Shown here piece after piece: positions 12,053-18,868 of a stretch of DNA of 19,877 nt; within the stretch, counting starts at the first letter, position 1, and each line of letters opens with the position of its first letter. The DNA is from an uncultured Solirubrobacterales bacterium (lineage in GTDB: Bacteria; Actinomycetota; Thermoleophilia; Solirubrobacterales; Solirubrobacteraceae). The notes beneath the pieces are model-generated. The model worked only from the letters and a program-made list of their open reading frames with translations. It made no database searches and was not told where the DNA came from. The position numbers and the translations under genes are program-made. The DNA lies in NCBI GenBank assembly GCA_937973575.1, contig CALJKH010000202.1:1-19877 (forward strand), given 5' to 3'.

Positions 12053-13411
12053 CTACGCAACTCGGCGCATGGGTGCGCCGGTTCCACGTGAAGGCATTGA
12101 CGCTTCAGCCTTAAGGCGCTCTGGGGCGTCCTCAGTGCTTGCATCTGTAATCGCTGCGGCTGTGATCTTCACAAGCTCCGCAAGCTCGTCACTGTTGATC
12201 CCAAGCGGCGGCATCAGCACGACAACATCACCAAGCGGGCGGATGATCGCTCCGCGCAACCTAGCTGCAAGCGTCACTAGGTGGCCTGTGCGGCGGGAGG
12301 GCTCAAACCCGCTCAGCTCAATTCCGCACATCAGGCCGCAGCGGCGGATCTGGGCAACCTGAGGCAGCGGTGCCACATGCTCGTCGAGGAGCGCCCCAAG
12401 TTGGTCAGCAGAGGCCGCAGCCCGCTGGACTGTGTCCTCAGTCTCGAAGATCTTGAGGTTGGCAAGAGCGGCAGCACAGGCAAGCGGGTTACCTGTGTAG
12501 GTGTGGCCGTGGAAGAAGGTCCGGTAGTCCTCGTGGGCGCCAAGGAAACCTTGGTAGATCTCCTCAGTGGCAAGAGTGGCGGCAAGCGGTAGGTAGCCGG
12601 CAGTCAGGCCCTTTGCGACACACATCAAGTCAGGGCGGACACCCTCGTGGTCACAGGCAAACATCCGGCCGGTACGACCAAAGCCAGTTGCGACCTCATC
12701 TGCGATCAGCAGAAGGCCGTGCTCGTCACAGAGCGCCCGTACTGCGCTTAGGTAGCCGGGTGGCTGCAGCAGCATCCCCGCAGCGCCTTGGACAAGGGGC
12801 TCAAGTACAACAGCTGCGATCTCCTCAGAGTGCTGGTCAAGGACGCGGCCGAGGCTTGCGATGTCACCAGGCTCAGCTTCGAGCGTTTCAAAAAGGAGGG
12901 GGCGGTAGGTCTCGTGGAAGAGGTCCATGCCGCCGACTGAGACTGAGCCGATCGTGTCGCCGTGGTAGGCCTCGCGCATCTTCACGAAGCGGGTGCGCTT
13001 CGTGTCGCCGTTTTGCGCATGGAACTGGAATGCCATCTTCAGTGCGATCTCAACCGCAGTGCTGCCGCTGTCTGAGTAGAACACTCGGTTTAGCCCTTCG
13101 GGGGCGATCTCGACGAGCTTGGCTGCCAGCTCAATAGCCCCCGGGTGACTCAAGCCGAGCATGGTGCTGTGGGCAACCTTGTCCAGCTGGGCGCGCACTG
13201 CGTCATCAATTTCCTTACGGCGGTGGCCGTGGACTGTGCACCACAGTGAGGAGACTCCGTCGAGGTAGGCATTGCCCTCTGTGTCAAACAGCCAGACGCC
13301 CTCGCCGCGCTCAATTACAAGCGGCGGCTCGTCCTTCTCCCAGCCCTGTTGCTGGGTGAATGGGTGCCAGACATGCTGGCGGTCAAGTGCCCGGAGGTCA
13401 TCGCTCTTCAC
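12053..13411 (-). CDS. bioA: Adenosylmethionine-8-amino-7-oxononanoate aminotransferase (DAPA synthase)
   Basis: A 452-residue class-III PLP enzyme that makes 7,8-diaminopelargonate from KAPA, the third step of biotin ring assembly. Typical BioA marks are HVWHPFTQ (13-20), the SDSGSTAVE phosphate-binding region (113-121), AYHGDTIG (148-155), IADEVATGFGRTG (236-248, D238 and R246) and CVAKGLTAGYLP with K267 as Schiff-base lysine. The HTYTGNPLAC stretch near the C-terminus is also characteristic. About 25 residues beyond the usual end are present. It is the last gene of bioB-bioF-bioD-bioA, 66 bp after bioD. The GTG at 13411 is placed by homology at HVWHP. No ribosome site is at normal distance: the nearest AGGA is in the loop of a hairpin just upstream. 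Confidence 0.92.
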   Translation of the reverse strand: MKSDDLRALDRQHVWHPFTQQQGWEKDEPPLVIERGEGVWLFDTEGNAYLDGVSSLWCTVHGHRRKEIDDAVRAQLDKVAHSTMLGLSHPGAIELAAKLVEIAPEGLNRVFYSDSGSTAVEIALKMAFQFHAQNGDTKRTRFVKMREAYHGDTIGSVSVGGMDLFHETYRPLLFETLEAEPGDIASLGRVLDQHSEEIAAVVLEPLVQGAAGMLLQPPGYLSAVRALCDEHGLLLIADEVATGFGRTGRMFACDHEGVRPDLMCVAKGLTAGYLPLAATLATEEIYQGFLGAHEDYRTFFHGHTYTGNPLACAAALANLKIFETEDTVQRAAASADQLGALLDEHVAPLPQVAQIRRCGLMCGIELSGFEPSRRTGHLVTLAARLRGAIIRPLGDVVVLMPPLGINSDELAELVKITAAAITDASTEDAPERLKAEASMPSRGTGAPMRRVA

Positions 13412-13417
13412 AGCACT

Positions 13418-13438
13418 GCTGACGCTAGTCCTGTCAGC
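13418..13438 (-). promoter_or_regulatory. Hairpin with AGGA in its loop before bioA
   Basis: In the bioD-bioA gap GCTGAC (13438-13433 on the minus strand) pairs perfectly with GTCAGC (13423-13418) around a 9-nt loop, AGGACTAGC. The only Shine-Dalgarno-like AGGA before bioA is in this loop, 17 nt from the GTG, so folding may decide how well bioA is translated. A second small stem (CCCGC/GCGGG) lies just after the bioD stop codon. Confidence 0.35.
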
Positions 13439-13477
13439 GGATACGGCTGTTGCGAATTCCCGCAGAGAGCGGGTAGT

Positions 13478-14161
13478 TCAGAGCCAGTCTGAGGCTGGAA
13501 TGCCACTGCCAGCAGCCTCAAACGCTTCCCGGGTGATCTCGTCAACACGGGGGATAGTCACAACTGGAACTCCTGTCGTCTCAGCGACAGTTAGGAGGTT
13601 GTCCTCTTCGATCATGTCTGGTGCGGTTGGCCACGGACCCATAACGATTCCTCGCACTTCAAGGTTCCTCTGCTGAAGCGCCTCCACTGTCAGCCGGCAG
13701 TGGCTTATGGTGCCAAGCCCTGGCCGGGCTGCGATCACCACTGGCAGGTCAAGCGCGACGGCAAGGTCAGCCACGGAAGTCGTGCGTGAGATTGGCACTA
13801 GCAGCCCACCGACTCCCTCAACCAGCAGCACTTCGTCCTCACCAGCTGCGCTCAGGGTCGCCTCGGCGATCCCTTCCACATCGAGCTCTACGCCAGCTTT
13901 CTCAGCAGCTAAATGGGGGGAAACTGCGGGGTCGAAGCGGAGTGGCGCAATCTCATTCGGGCTGGCCCCAGTTGCAGCAGCGAGTACCTGATGATCATGT
14001 GGTGCCTGCGGGGTTGGGGTTTCAGCCATTCCGGTAAGGAGGGGCTTGCGCACGACGACTGCTTCGCCTGCAGCAGCAAGCGCCGCAGCTATTGCAGCTG
14101 TAACGAAGGTTTTGCCAGCACCCGTATCAGTGCCTGTGATGAAGAGGCCGCGCGCTGGCAT
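13478..14161 (-). CDS. bioD: Dethiobiotin synthetase
   Basis: A 227-residue P-loop enzyme that closes the ureido ring of dethiobiotin from DAPA, CO2 and ATP. The N-terminus reads FITGTDTGAGKT (7-18), the BioD form of the Walker A motif, followed by VVVRKPLLTG with K39, which contacts the carbamate intermediate. LLVEGVGGLLVPI near residue 112 is the second ATP/substrate motif, and the length is normal. The start ATG at 14161 lies 26 bp after bioF and directly before the conserved strand. Gene order and single strand place it in the biotin operon. Confidence 0.93.
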   Translation of the reverse strand: MPARGLFITGTDTGAGKTFVTAAIAAALAAAGEAVVVRKPLLTGMAETPTPQAPHDHQVLAAATGASPNEIAPLRFDPAVSPHLAAEKAGVELDVEGIAEATLSAAGEDEVLLVEGVGGLLVPISRTTSVADLAVALDLPVVIAARPGLGTISHCRLTVEALQQRNLEVRGIVMGPWPTAPDMIEEDNLLTVAETTGVPVVTIPRVDEITREAFEAAGSGIPASDWL

Positions 14162-14187
14162 CTGGTCAGCCTTTGGGCAGCGAGGCT

Positions 14188-15480
14188 CTAGGCCGCGCGG
14201 CGGAAGTCGTCCGCCTCGGCTGCGAAGTCGAATACCTCGCCGCTGCGTCGGCTGGCACGGATCTCGCGGCCGCTGTCGCCAGGGGCGGTTGCTCCACGCT
14301 CTGTCGGGGCACCAGCTGGCTTGAGGCCAGTGGTGATGCAGGCTTCAGCGAGTGTCTCGGCGGCAGCTTCGAGCTCGGCTGGCTTGTGGGTTGCCATTAC
14401 TGACAGGCGTAGGCGGGATGTTCCCTCTGGGACTGTCGGAGGGCGAATCGCCTGCGAGTAAAGGCCTCTTGCGAGCGCCTCTTCGCACAAGCCAGTTGCT
14501 GCGGAGGCTGAGCCGACGATCAGAGGAATGATTGGAGTCTTCTGCTCATCAACATCAAACCCGTTAGCCCTCAGCGCCTTGCGGAACACACGGCTGTTTG
14601 AGCGGAGCTTCTCAACCCGGCGGGGCTCCTCTTCAATGATTGTCAGAGCTTCCATTGCCCCTGCGATAGCTGGTGGCGGGGGAGCTGTTGAGAAGACAAA
14701 AGTTCTCGCGCGGTTAGTCAGCCACTCGGCCATTTCAGAGCTGCACGCTGCATATGCGCCGTATGAGCCAAGCGCCTTACCAAGCGTGCCAACGACAACA
14801 TCAACCTCGCCTGTCAGGCCAGCTGCTTCAACAGCACCGCGGCCCTCAGGCCCGACTACGCCGGTGGCGTGCGCCTCATCAACAATCGTGCGCGAGCCAA
14901 ACCTGCGTGCGATATCGACGATGCCCTCAAGCGGGGCGATGTCGCCATCCATTGAGAAGACTGAATCGGTGACGATCACCGATGGGCGATCAGAGGCCTT
15001 AGACACGCTCCACTCAAGATGTTCAAGGTCGCAGTGGTCGTAGACGACTGTCTCAGCTCCTGCGAGCTTGCAGCCATCAATCAGCGAGGCATGGTTGAGC
15101 TCATCTGAGAAGACAACTCCGCCAGCTTGAGCGACCGCAGCGATCACGCCAGTGTTGGCGAGGTAACCGGAGCCGAACAGGATCGCTGACTCAGTGCCCT
15201 CAAACGCTGCCAAGCGCTCCTCAAGGCGCTTGTGGACTGTCATCGTGCCGCTGACAAGCCTGGACGCGCCAGCACCAACTCCCCAACGCATTGCAGCTTC
15301 AGCAGCTGCCTCGCGAACCCGGGGGTGGTCGGCAAGGCCTAGATAGTTGTTTGAGCAGAGCAGCAGAGCTGGGCGGCCATCCACGACTACCCGGGGCCCC
15401 TGCGGGCCACTGACAAGTCGCGTCCTACGGTGCAGGCCGCGGTCACGCAGCTCCTGCAGTCGATCGGAGAGAGCGCCCAT
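14188..15480 (-). CDS. bioF: 8-amino-7-oxononanoate synthase (KAPA synthase) with C-terminal extension
   Basis: A 430-residue alpha-oxoamine synthase that condenses pimeloyl thioester with L-alanine. Marks are SNNYLGLA (43-50), GAGASRLVSG (69-78), FSDELNHASLIDG (124-136), IVDEAHATGVVG (199-210, D201 with H204) and GTLGKALGSYG with K235 binding PLP. BioF is chosen over the related KBL or ALAS because of its biotin neighbours. The normal fold ends near residue 388; a hydrophilic tail of about 40 residues follows (from KPAGAP on) and has no recognised domain. bioB ends 11 bp upstream, and bioD begins 26 bp downstream. Confidence 0.92.
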   Translation of the reverse strand: MGALSDRLQELRDRGLHRRTRLVSGPQGPRVVVDGRPALLLCSNNYLGLADHPRVREAAAEAAMRWGVGAGASRLVSGTMTVHKRLEERLAAFEGTESAILFGSGYLANTGVIAAVAQAGGVVFSDELNHASLIDGCKLAGAETVVYDHCDLEHLEWSVSKASDRPSVIVTDSVFSMDGDIAPLEGIVDIARRFGSRTIVDEAHATGVVGPEGRGAVEAAGLTGEVDVVVGTLGKALGSYGAYAACSSEMAEWLTNRARTFVFSTAPPPPAIAGAMEALTIIEEEPRRVEKLRSNSRVFRKALRANGFDVDEQKTPIIPLIVGSASAATGLCEEALARGLYSQAIRPPTVPEGTSRLRLSVMATHKPAELEAAAETLAEACITTGLKPAGAPTERGATAPGDSGREIRASRRSGEVFDFAAEADDFRRAA

Positions 15481-15491
15481 CTCGGTGGTGC

Positions 15492-16691
15492 CTAGGCTGC
15501 CTTGCGGGCTGCTTCGCGCTCACGCGTGGCGCGCTCTTGGCCAACGTTCGGTGCGCCATCGGGACGTGGCGGAACCTTGCGCTTGCTCTCAAAGCGAAGC
15601 TGTGTGGCTGGGTCCCACATGCGGATCTCGAGCGCTTCAGTTCCGTCACCACTCGGCGCGGTTGCGATGTGCTCGCCGATCACGTCTGGTGTTTCACCCT
15701 CAAGCCAACCACTGCGGTTGTCTGGCCGTGGGTTAGCGCCGTTGTCGTCCTGGCGGGCCACGTTGAGGCCAAGCTCTTCAAACATTGCTCGGTCCTGCTC
15801 TGGAGTGTTGCCAAGAGTTGTCAGGAAGTTGCCCATCATCACGCCGTTGATTCCGGCCTTAACTGCCAGTGGCTGAAGGTCGGCGATGTTCTCAACGCGA
15901 CCACCGCAAAGGCGGAAGAGTGCCTCAGGCATGATCAGGCGGAAGATCGCAATCCACTTAACAGCCTCAATTGGCTCCATGTAGTCGCGGTCACCGAACT
16001 TGGTGCCAGGGCGTGGGTTGAGGAGGTTGATCGGAACGCTCGTCGGGTTGATCTCAGCGAGCTGGAATGCCATCTCGACGCGTTGCTCACGACTCTCACC
16101 AAGGTTCAGGATGCCGCCGACGCAGGTCTCAAGCCCAGCCTCACGGACTGCATCAATCGTGCGGAGCCTGCCTTCGTAACGGACGGTGGAGGAAACCTCT
16201 GGGTAGTAGGACTCGGCGGTCTCAACGTTGTGGTGCACACGCTGGATCCCTGCCTCTTTAAGAGCCTTGGCGCGGGTTGGGGACATATGCCCAATTGAGA
16301 CGCAGCGCTTCAGGTTGGTGTGCTCGGACACGAGCTTGGCGCCTTCAACGACCTTCTCGAAGTCTCGCTTGGAAAGGCCTTGGCCTTGGGTGACCATGCA
16401 GAAGCGGTGGGCGCCAGCAGCCTCAGCAGCACGGGCGTGCTCAAGGATCTGCTCTGGCTCCATCATCGCGTGCAGAGGAGTGTCGGCCTCCGCGTAGCGG
16501 GACTGGGCGCAGAAGCCACAGTCCTCAGCGCAGCCGCCTGACTTGGCGTTGACCAATGAGCACATGTCGGTTGAGTCACCGAAGTTCTCAACGCGTGCCT
16601 TCCAAGCGCGCTCAATAAGTGCTTCGATTTCTGGAAGTTCTTCGAGTTCACCCAGCTGAAGGGCTTCCTCACGTGTAATCAGCGACGGCAT
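15492..16691 (-). CDS. bioB: Biotin synthase (radical SAM) with long C-terminal extension
   Basis: A 399-residue radical-SAM enzyme that inserts sulfur into dethiobiotin. The [4Fe-4S] motif is CAEDCGFC (C54, C58, C61). The ligands of the second, sacrificial [2Fe-2S] cluster are all present: C98, C130, C190 and R265. The TIM barrel ends near residue 310. The last ~88 residues exceed the usual length and include WDPATQLRFESKRKVPPRPD and a charged Ala/Arg/Glu-rich end; their role is unknown. The ATG at 16691 has GGAGG ten nt upstream, so this first gene of the operon has a conventional leader. Two TTGCGT repeats lie further upstream, but no BirA or BioQ operator was recognised. No bioC, bioH, bioW or birA gene is in the window, so the pimelate source is elsewhere. 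Confidence 0.95.
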   Translation of the reverse strand: MPSLITREEALQLGELEELPEIEALIERAWKARVENFGDSTDMCSLVNAKSGGCAEDCGFCAQSRYAEADTPLHAMMEPEQILEHARAAEAAGAHRFCMVTQGQGLSKRDFEKVVEGAKLVSEHTNLKRCVSIGHMSPTRAKALKEAGIQRVHHNVETAESYYPEVSSTVRYEGRLRTIDAVREAGLETCVGGILNLGESREQRVEMAFQLAEINPTSVPINLLNPRPGTKFGDRDYMEPIEAVKWIAIFRLIMPEALFRLCGGRVENIADLQPLAVKAGINGVMMGNFLTTLGNTPEQDRAMFEELGLNVARQDDNGANPRPDNRSGWLEGETPDVIGEHIATAPSGDGTEALEIRMWDPATQLRFESKRKVPPRPDGAPNVGQERATREREAARKAA

Positions 16692-16806
16692 TGGGCGATG
16701 TCCTCCCTGGACGGGGTCGTGTGAACGGCGGCAGGGGTATCAAGCTACGCACGCAATCGGACGCAACGACGCCTTTTAATCAAGGAATTCCCGCTATTTG
16801 CGAAGG

Positions 16807-17694
16807 TCAGCCGAGGCTGATGAAGCCTGTGACCCAAGAGTCACGTGCTCGGTACTTCGCGCCAACGCCATCACGGCCATAAACGGTCGAGGTGTTGCCC
16901 TCGATTGTGTGGATGGCAGTACGGCTGGCGGAGCTAACGATGCCAGTGTGGTCGCAGAAGTTGCGCTTCGAGTTGCAACCGTAGGCAACGATGTCGCCTG
17001 CTGAAGGAATGAACTTCTTGCCGGCAGTAGTGGTCACATCGTGCCACCGCTTGTGGGCGATTCCCCATTGGACGATTCCTCCAACCGGGGGAGTCAGCTG
17101 CAGTGCGCGAACTCCTGCCATGCGCCAGACGGAGGAGGCAAAGATTGCGCACCATGCCCAACGCTCGCGGCAACTCGTTGGTGACCCAAGCGCGCAGATC
17201 ACCTTGCTGCGGTTGGCGCTGTGGAGGTCCTCAAGAGTTGGGTTGTTGAGGAAGTCAGTGGCGATGCGGATCACATTGGCGCGAAGCGCGGGAAGGGTGC
17301 TGCTCGACGCTGTTACAGCTGGGATCAGCTTGAGGAGAGCTTCAGTCTGTTGGGGAGCCTTTGACTTGAGCCAAGGGAGAAGCAGGCTGTCAGGTACAGC
17401 AGCTCCAAGCTGGAGGTCGGCCCGGATGATTCCTGGGATCTCACCCGGAGGGATGTCGCCTGGGCCAGTTCCACCGGTGTCACCTGCGTGAGCAATCGGT
17501 GCAACATGGGCGGTTGTCTGAAGTGCCTTGTGGGCACCAAGCGCGCTTGGCTCAGTGGCAAGGCGTGGCGCGGCAGCGATGGCGGATGAGCCAGAGAAGG
17601 CAACCAGCACGGTTACGACTGCGAGTGCGACAAGGGCTGAAGCCCGGCGCGTGAGTGTCAAGTGCTCAGCGATAACAAGAGGAAGGGTACCCAC
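16807..17694 (-). CDS. Secreted CHAP-domain cell-wall hydrolase
   Basis: A 295-residue exported protein. A signal peptide is clear (hydrophobic core about residues 20-38, likely cleavage near AIA-AAP at 41-42). A Pro/Gly-rich linker (70-90) and a helical middle part (90-165) lead to a CHAP domain (about 178-290): WAWCAIFASSVW with nucleophile C182, PSAGDIV (230-236), CDHTGIV with H249, and IEGN with E265/N267. CHAP enzymes cut peptidoglycan peptides as amidases or endopeptidases. The GTG at 17694 gives a long head before the signal peptide. A TTG at 17661 would give a normal signal peptide (MTLTRRAS) and lie downstream of the promoter predicted from a TACCCT box and a CRP-like site; I find that start more likely biologically. 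No strong terminator separates it from bioB, 115 bp downstream. Confidence 0.85.
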   Translation of the reverse strand: MGTLPLVIAEHLTLTRRASALVALAVVTVLVAFSGSSAIAAAPRLATEPSALGAHKALQTTAHVAPIAHAGDTGGTGPGDIPPGEIPGIIRADLQLGAAVPDSLLLPWLKSKAPQQTEALLKLIPAVTASSSTLPALRANVIRIATDFLNNPTLEDLHSANRSKVICALGSPTSCRERWAWCAIFASSVWRMAGVRALQLTPPVGGIVQWGIAHKRWHDVTTTAGKKFIPSAGDIVAYGCNSKRNFCDHTGIVSSASRTAIHTIEGNTSTVYGRDGVGAKYRARDSWVTGFISLG

Positions 17695-17725
17695 TCAAGA
17701 AGTGGATCGTGTGACCTGAGTCACC
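17684..17725 (-). promoter_or_regulatory. CRP-like site and -10 box for the CHAP hydrolase gene
   Basis: TGTGA-N6-TCACC at 17710-17725 matches nine of ten bases of the CRP consensus TGTGA-N6-TCACA. On the minus strand TACCCT (17689-17684) is a TAnnnT -10 box that predicts transcription from about 17677. The site centre (17717.5) is then about 41 bp upstream, the class-II activator position, where no -35 box is needed. A further inverted repeat, CCACT-N5-AGTGG (17691-17705), lies between the two. Confidence 0.45.
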
Positions 17726-17751
17726 AACTGCAACAACTTTGACAAACCTTT

Positions 17752-17772
17752 AAAAAGCCACCGAGGTGGCCC
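17752..17772 (-). terminator. Terminator after the crotonase-family gene
   Basis: On the minus strand GCCAC (17770-17766) pairs... read in transcript order as GCCAC, loop CTCG, GTGGC (17761-17757), extended by G-U pairs and followed by TTTTT (17756-17752). It lies ten bp after the stop codon at 17782 and separates the biotinyl/crotonase operon from the CHAP gene. Confidence 0.8.
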
Positions 17773-17781
17773 TAAAACTGG

Positions 17782-18567
17782 CTAAATGCCCTTGAACTCA
17801 GCAGGTCTACGCTCTGCGAAGGCCTCTACGCCCTCACGGAAGTCAGCCGAGGAGAAGCAGGCACGCCGAAGCTCAATTAGCTCCTGTTCAACTGCTGGAT
17901 CAAGCTGACCAGCCTCATTTGCCAATTCACGCAGAATCCTCTTGTTACCGCGGATCGACAGCGGAGCGTTCGCAGCCAACTCTTTGGCCATCGCAATCGC
18001 AACATCGCCAACCTCGCCCTCAGCGGCAATTTCATTGACGAGTCCCCAGTCAAGTGCTGTCGCTGAGTCAATCCTGCGGCCTAGGAAGAACAGCTCACGG
18101 GTGCGAGGCTCCCCAATTGCGTGCAGGAACCGGCGCAGGCCAGTGTGTGAGTAGACAAGCCCAAGCTTTGCTGGCGGCATGCCGAACTTGGCCTCCGGCG
18201 CGGTGATCCGCAGGTCACACGCAAGCGCGATCTCCAAGCCGCCACCGATCGCATGGCCGGTGATGGCAGCGACTACAGGTACCTCGCAGCGGTCGAGTCC
18301 TTCAAGTGCTGATGCGAAGGGGTGGGCGATCAGCTTCTCTGCCTCTTCGGCAAAGACTTCCTCCGGAATGTCGCCGATGTCGTAGCCGGCGGAGAACATT
18401 GGCGCCTCACCAGTGAGGATTACAGCGCGGGCCTCGTCCGGTCCTGGAATCTCATTGGCAAGCGAGTCGAGGATGGGATGGTCAAGCGCCCCGCGCTTGT
18501 CGGGGTTGCTGATTGTCAGTCGGACGATCCCCTCAGCGGGTTCGTCACGCAGGACGGCGCCGGCCAT
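17782..18567 (-). CDS. Crotonase-fold protein (enoyl-CoA hydratase/isomerase family), one catalytic Glu missing
   Basis: A 261-residue crotonase-superfamily protein. The oxyanion-hole segments FSAGYDI (58-64) and HAIGGGLEIALACDLR (105-120) are present, so CoA-thioester binding is likely. Of the two glutamates used by true enoyl-CoA hydratases, the one in GGGLE (E112) is kept, but the second falls in FGMPP (128-132), where the usual PE is PP. True hydratase activity is therefore doubtful; an isomerase, hydrolase or decarboxylase is more likely. The ATG at 18567 lies two bp after the stop of the biotinyl gene; the longer frame from 18624 overlaps that gene. The tight coupling to a biotin carrier recalls that acyl-CoA carboxyltransferases and methylmalonyl-CoA decarboxylase share this fold, but a common role is only inferred. 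Confidence 0.85.
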   Translation of the reverse strand: MAGAVLRDEPAEGIVRLTISNPDKRGALDHPILDSLANEIPGPDEARAVILTGEAPMFSAGYDIGDIPEEVFAEEAEKLIAHPFASALEGLDRCEVPVVAAITGHAIGGGLEIALACDLRITAPEAKFGMPPAKLGLVYSHTGLRRFLHAIGEPRTRELFFLGRRIDSATALDWGLVNEIAAEGEVGDVAIAMAKELAANAPLSIRGNKRILRELANEAGQLDPAVEQELIELRRACFSSADFREGVEAFAERRPAEFKGI

Positions 18568-18569
18568 CG

Positions 18570-18782
18570 TCAGTCGAGGATGACGAGCGTGTCGCCTTCG
18601 GAAACTGACTGACCTTCTTCGCAACGGATCTCGGCCACTGTGCCCGAATCCTCAGCTTCAACTGGCATCTCCATCTTCATCGACTCGAGGATTACGACTG
18701 TGTCGCCCTCGTCAATCGTGTCGCCAACCTTTACTTCGATCTTCCAGACGGTTCCGGTGATGTGTGCTTCAACGTCCGACAC
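18570..18782 (-). CDS. Stand-alone biotinyl/lipoyl-domain carrier protein (TB7.3-like)
   Basis: A 70-residue protein that consists of one biotinyl domain. VILESMKMEMPV holds the MKM biotinylation site at K36, and the two half-barrels around it (GTVWKIEVKVGD and GTVAEIRCEEGQ) are the usual sequence repeats. Length and sequence match the mycobacterial biotinylated protein TB7.3 (Rv3221c) better than the C-terminal domain of a carboxylase. The GTG start at 18782 has AGGGAGG four nt upstream. The next gene, a crotonase-fold protein, starts two bp after the stop. A biotin synthesis operon lies about 2 kb downstream on the same strand. No biotin carboxylase or carboxyltransferase gene is in the window, so what it carries CO2 to, if anything, is unknown. 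Confidence 0.9.
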   Translation of the reverse strand: MSDVEAHITGTVWKIEVKVGDTIDEGDTVVILESMKMEMPVEAEDSGTVAEIRCEEGQSVSEGDTLVILD

Positions 18783-18820
18783 TTTGCCTCCCTAGCAGTG
18801 GAAATAACTTCAGTCTTGAA

Positions 18821-18864
18821 GGCGAAGCTATCGCCAGCAGCGGCGGTCGCAGGTACTCTGCGAC
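18821..18864. promoter_or_regulatory. Two inverted repeats before glpK
   Basis: GGCGA-N5-TCGCC (18821-18835) and a perfect 7-bp repeat, GTCGCAG-N5-CTGCGAC (18846-18864), stand one after the other in the 86-bp region between the divergent biotinyl gene and glpK. The second covers the likely -10 box (TACTCT, 18854-18859) and ends 4 bp before the GTG, so a repressor bound there would block the promoter. Confidence 0.4.
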
Positions 18865-18868
18865 ACCA

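Noticed and set aside
15537..16298. 253-codon plus-strand frame opposite bioB
   Set aside because: The opposite strand encodes a complete biotin synthase with all cluster ligands; the plus frame is its complement with no recognisable domain.
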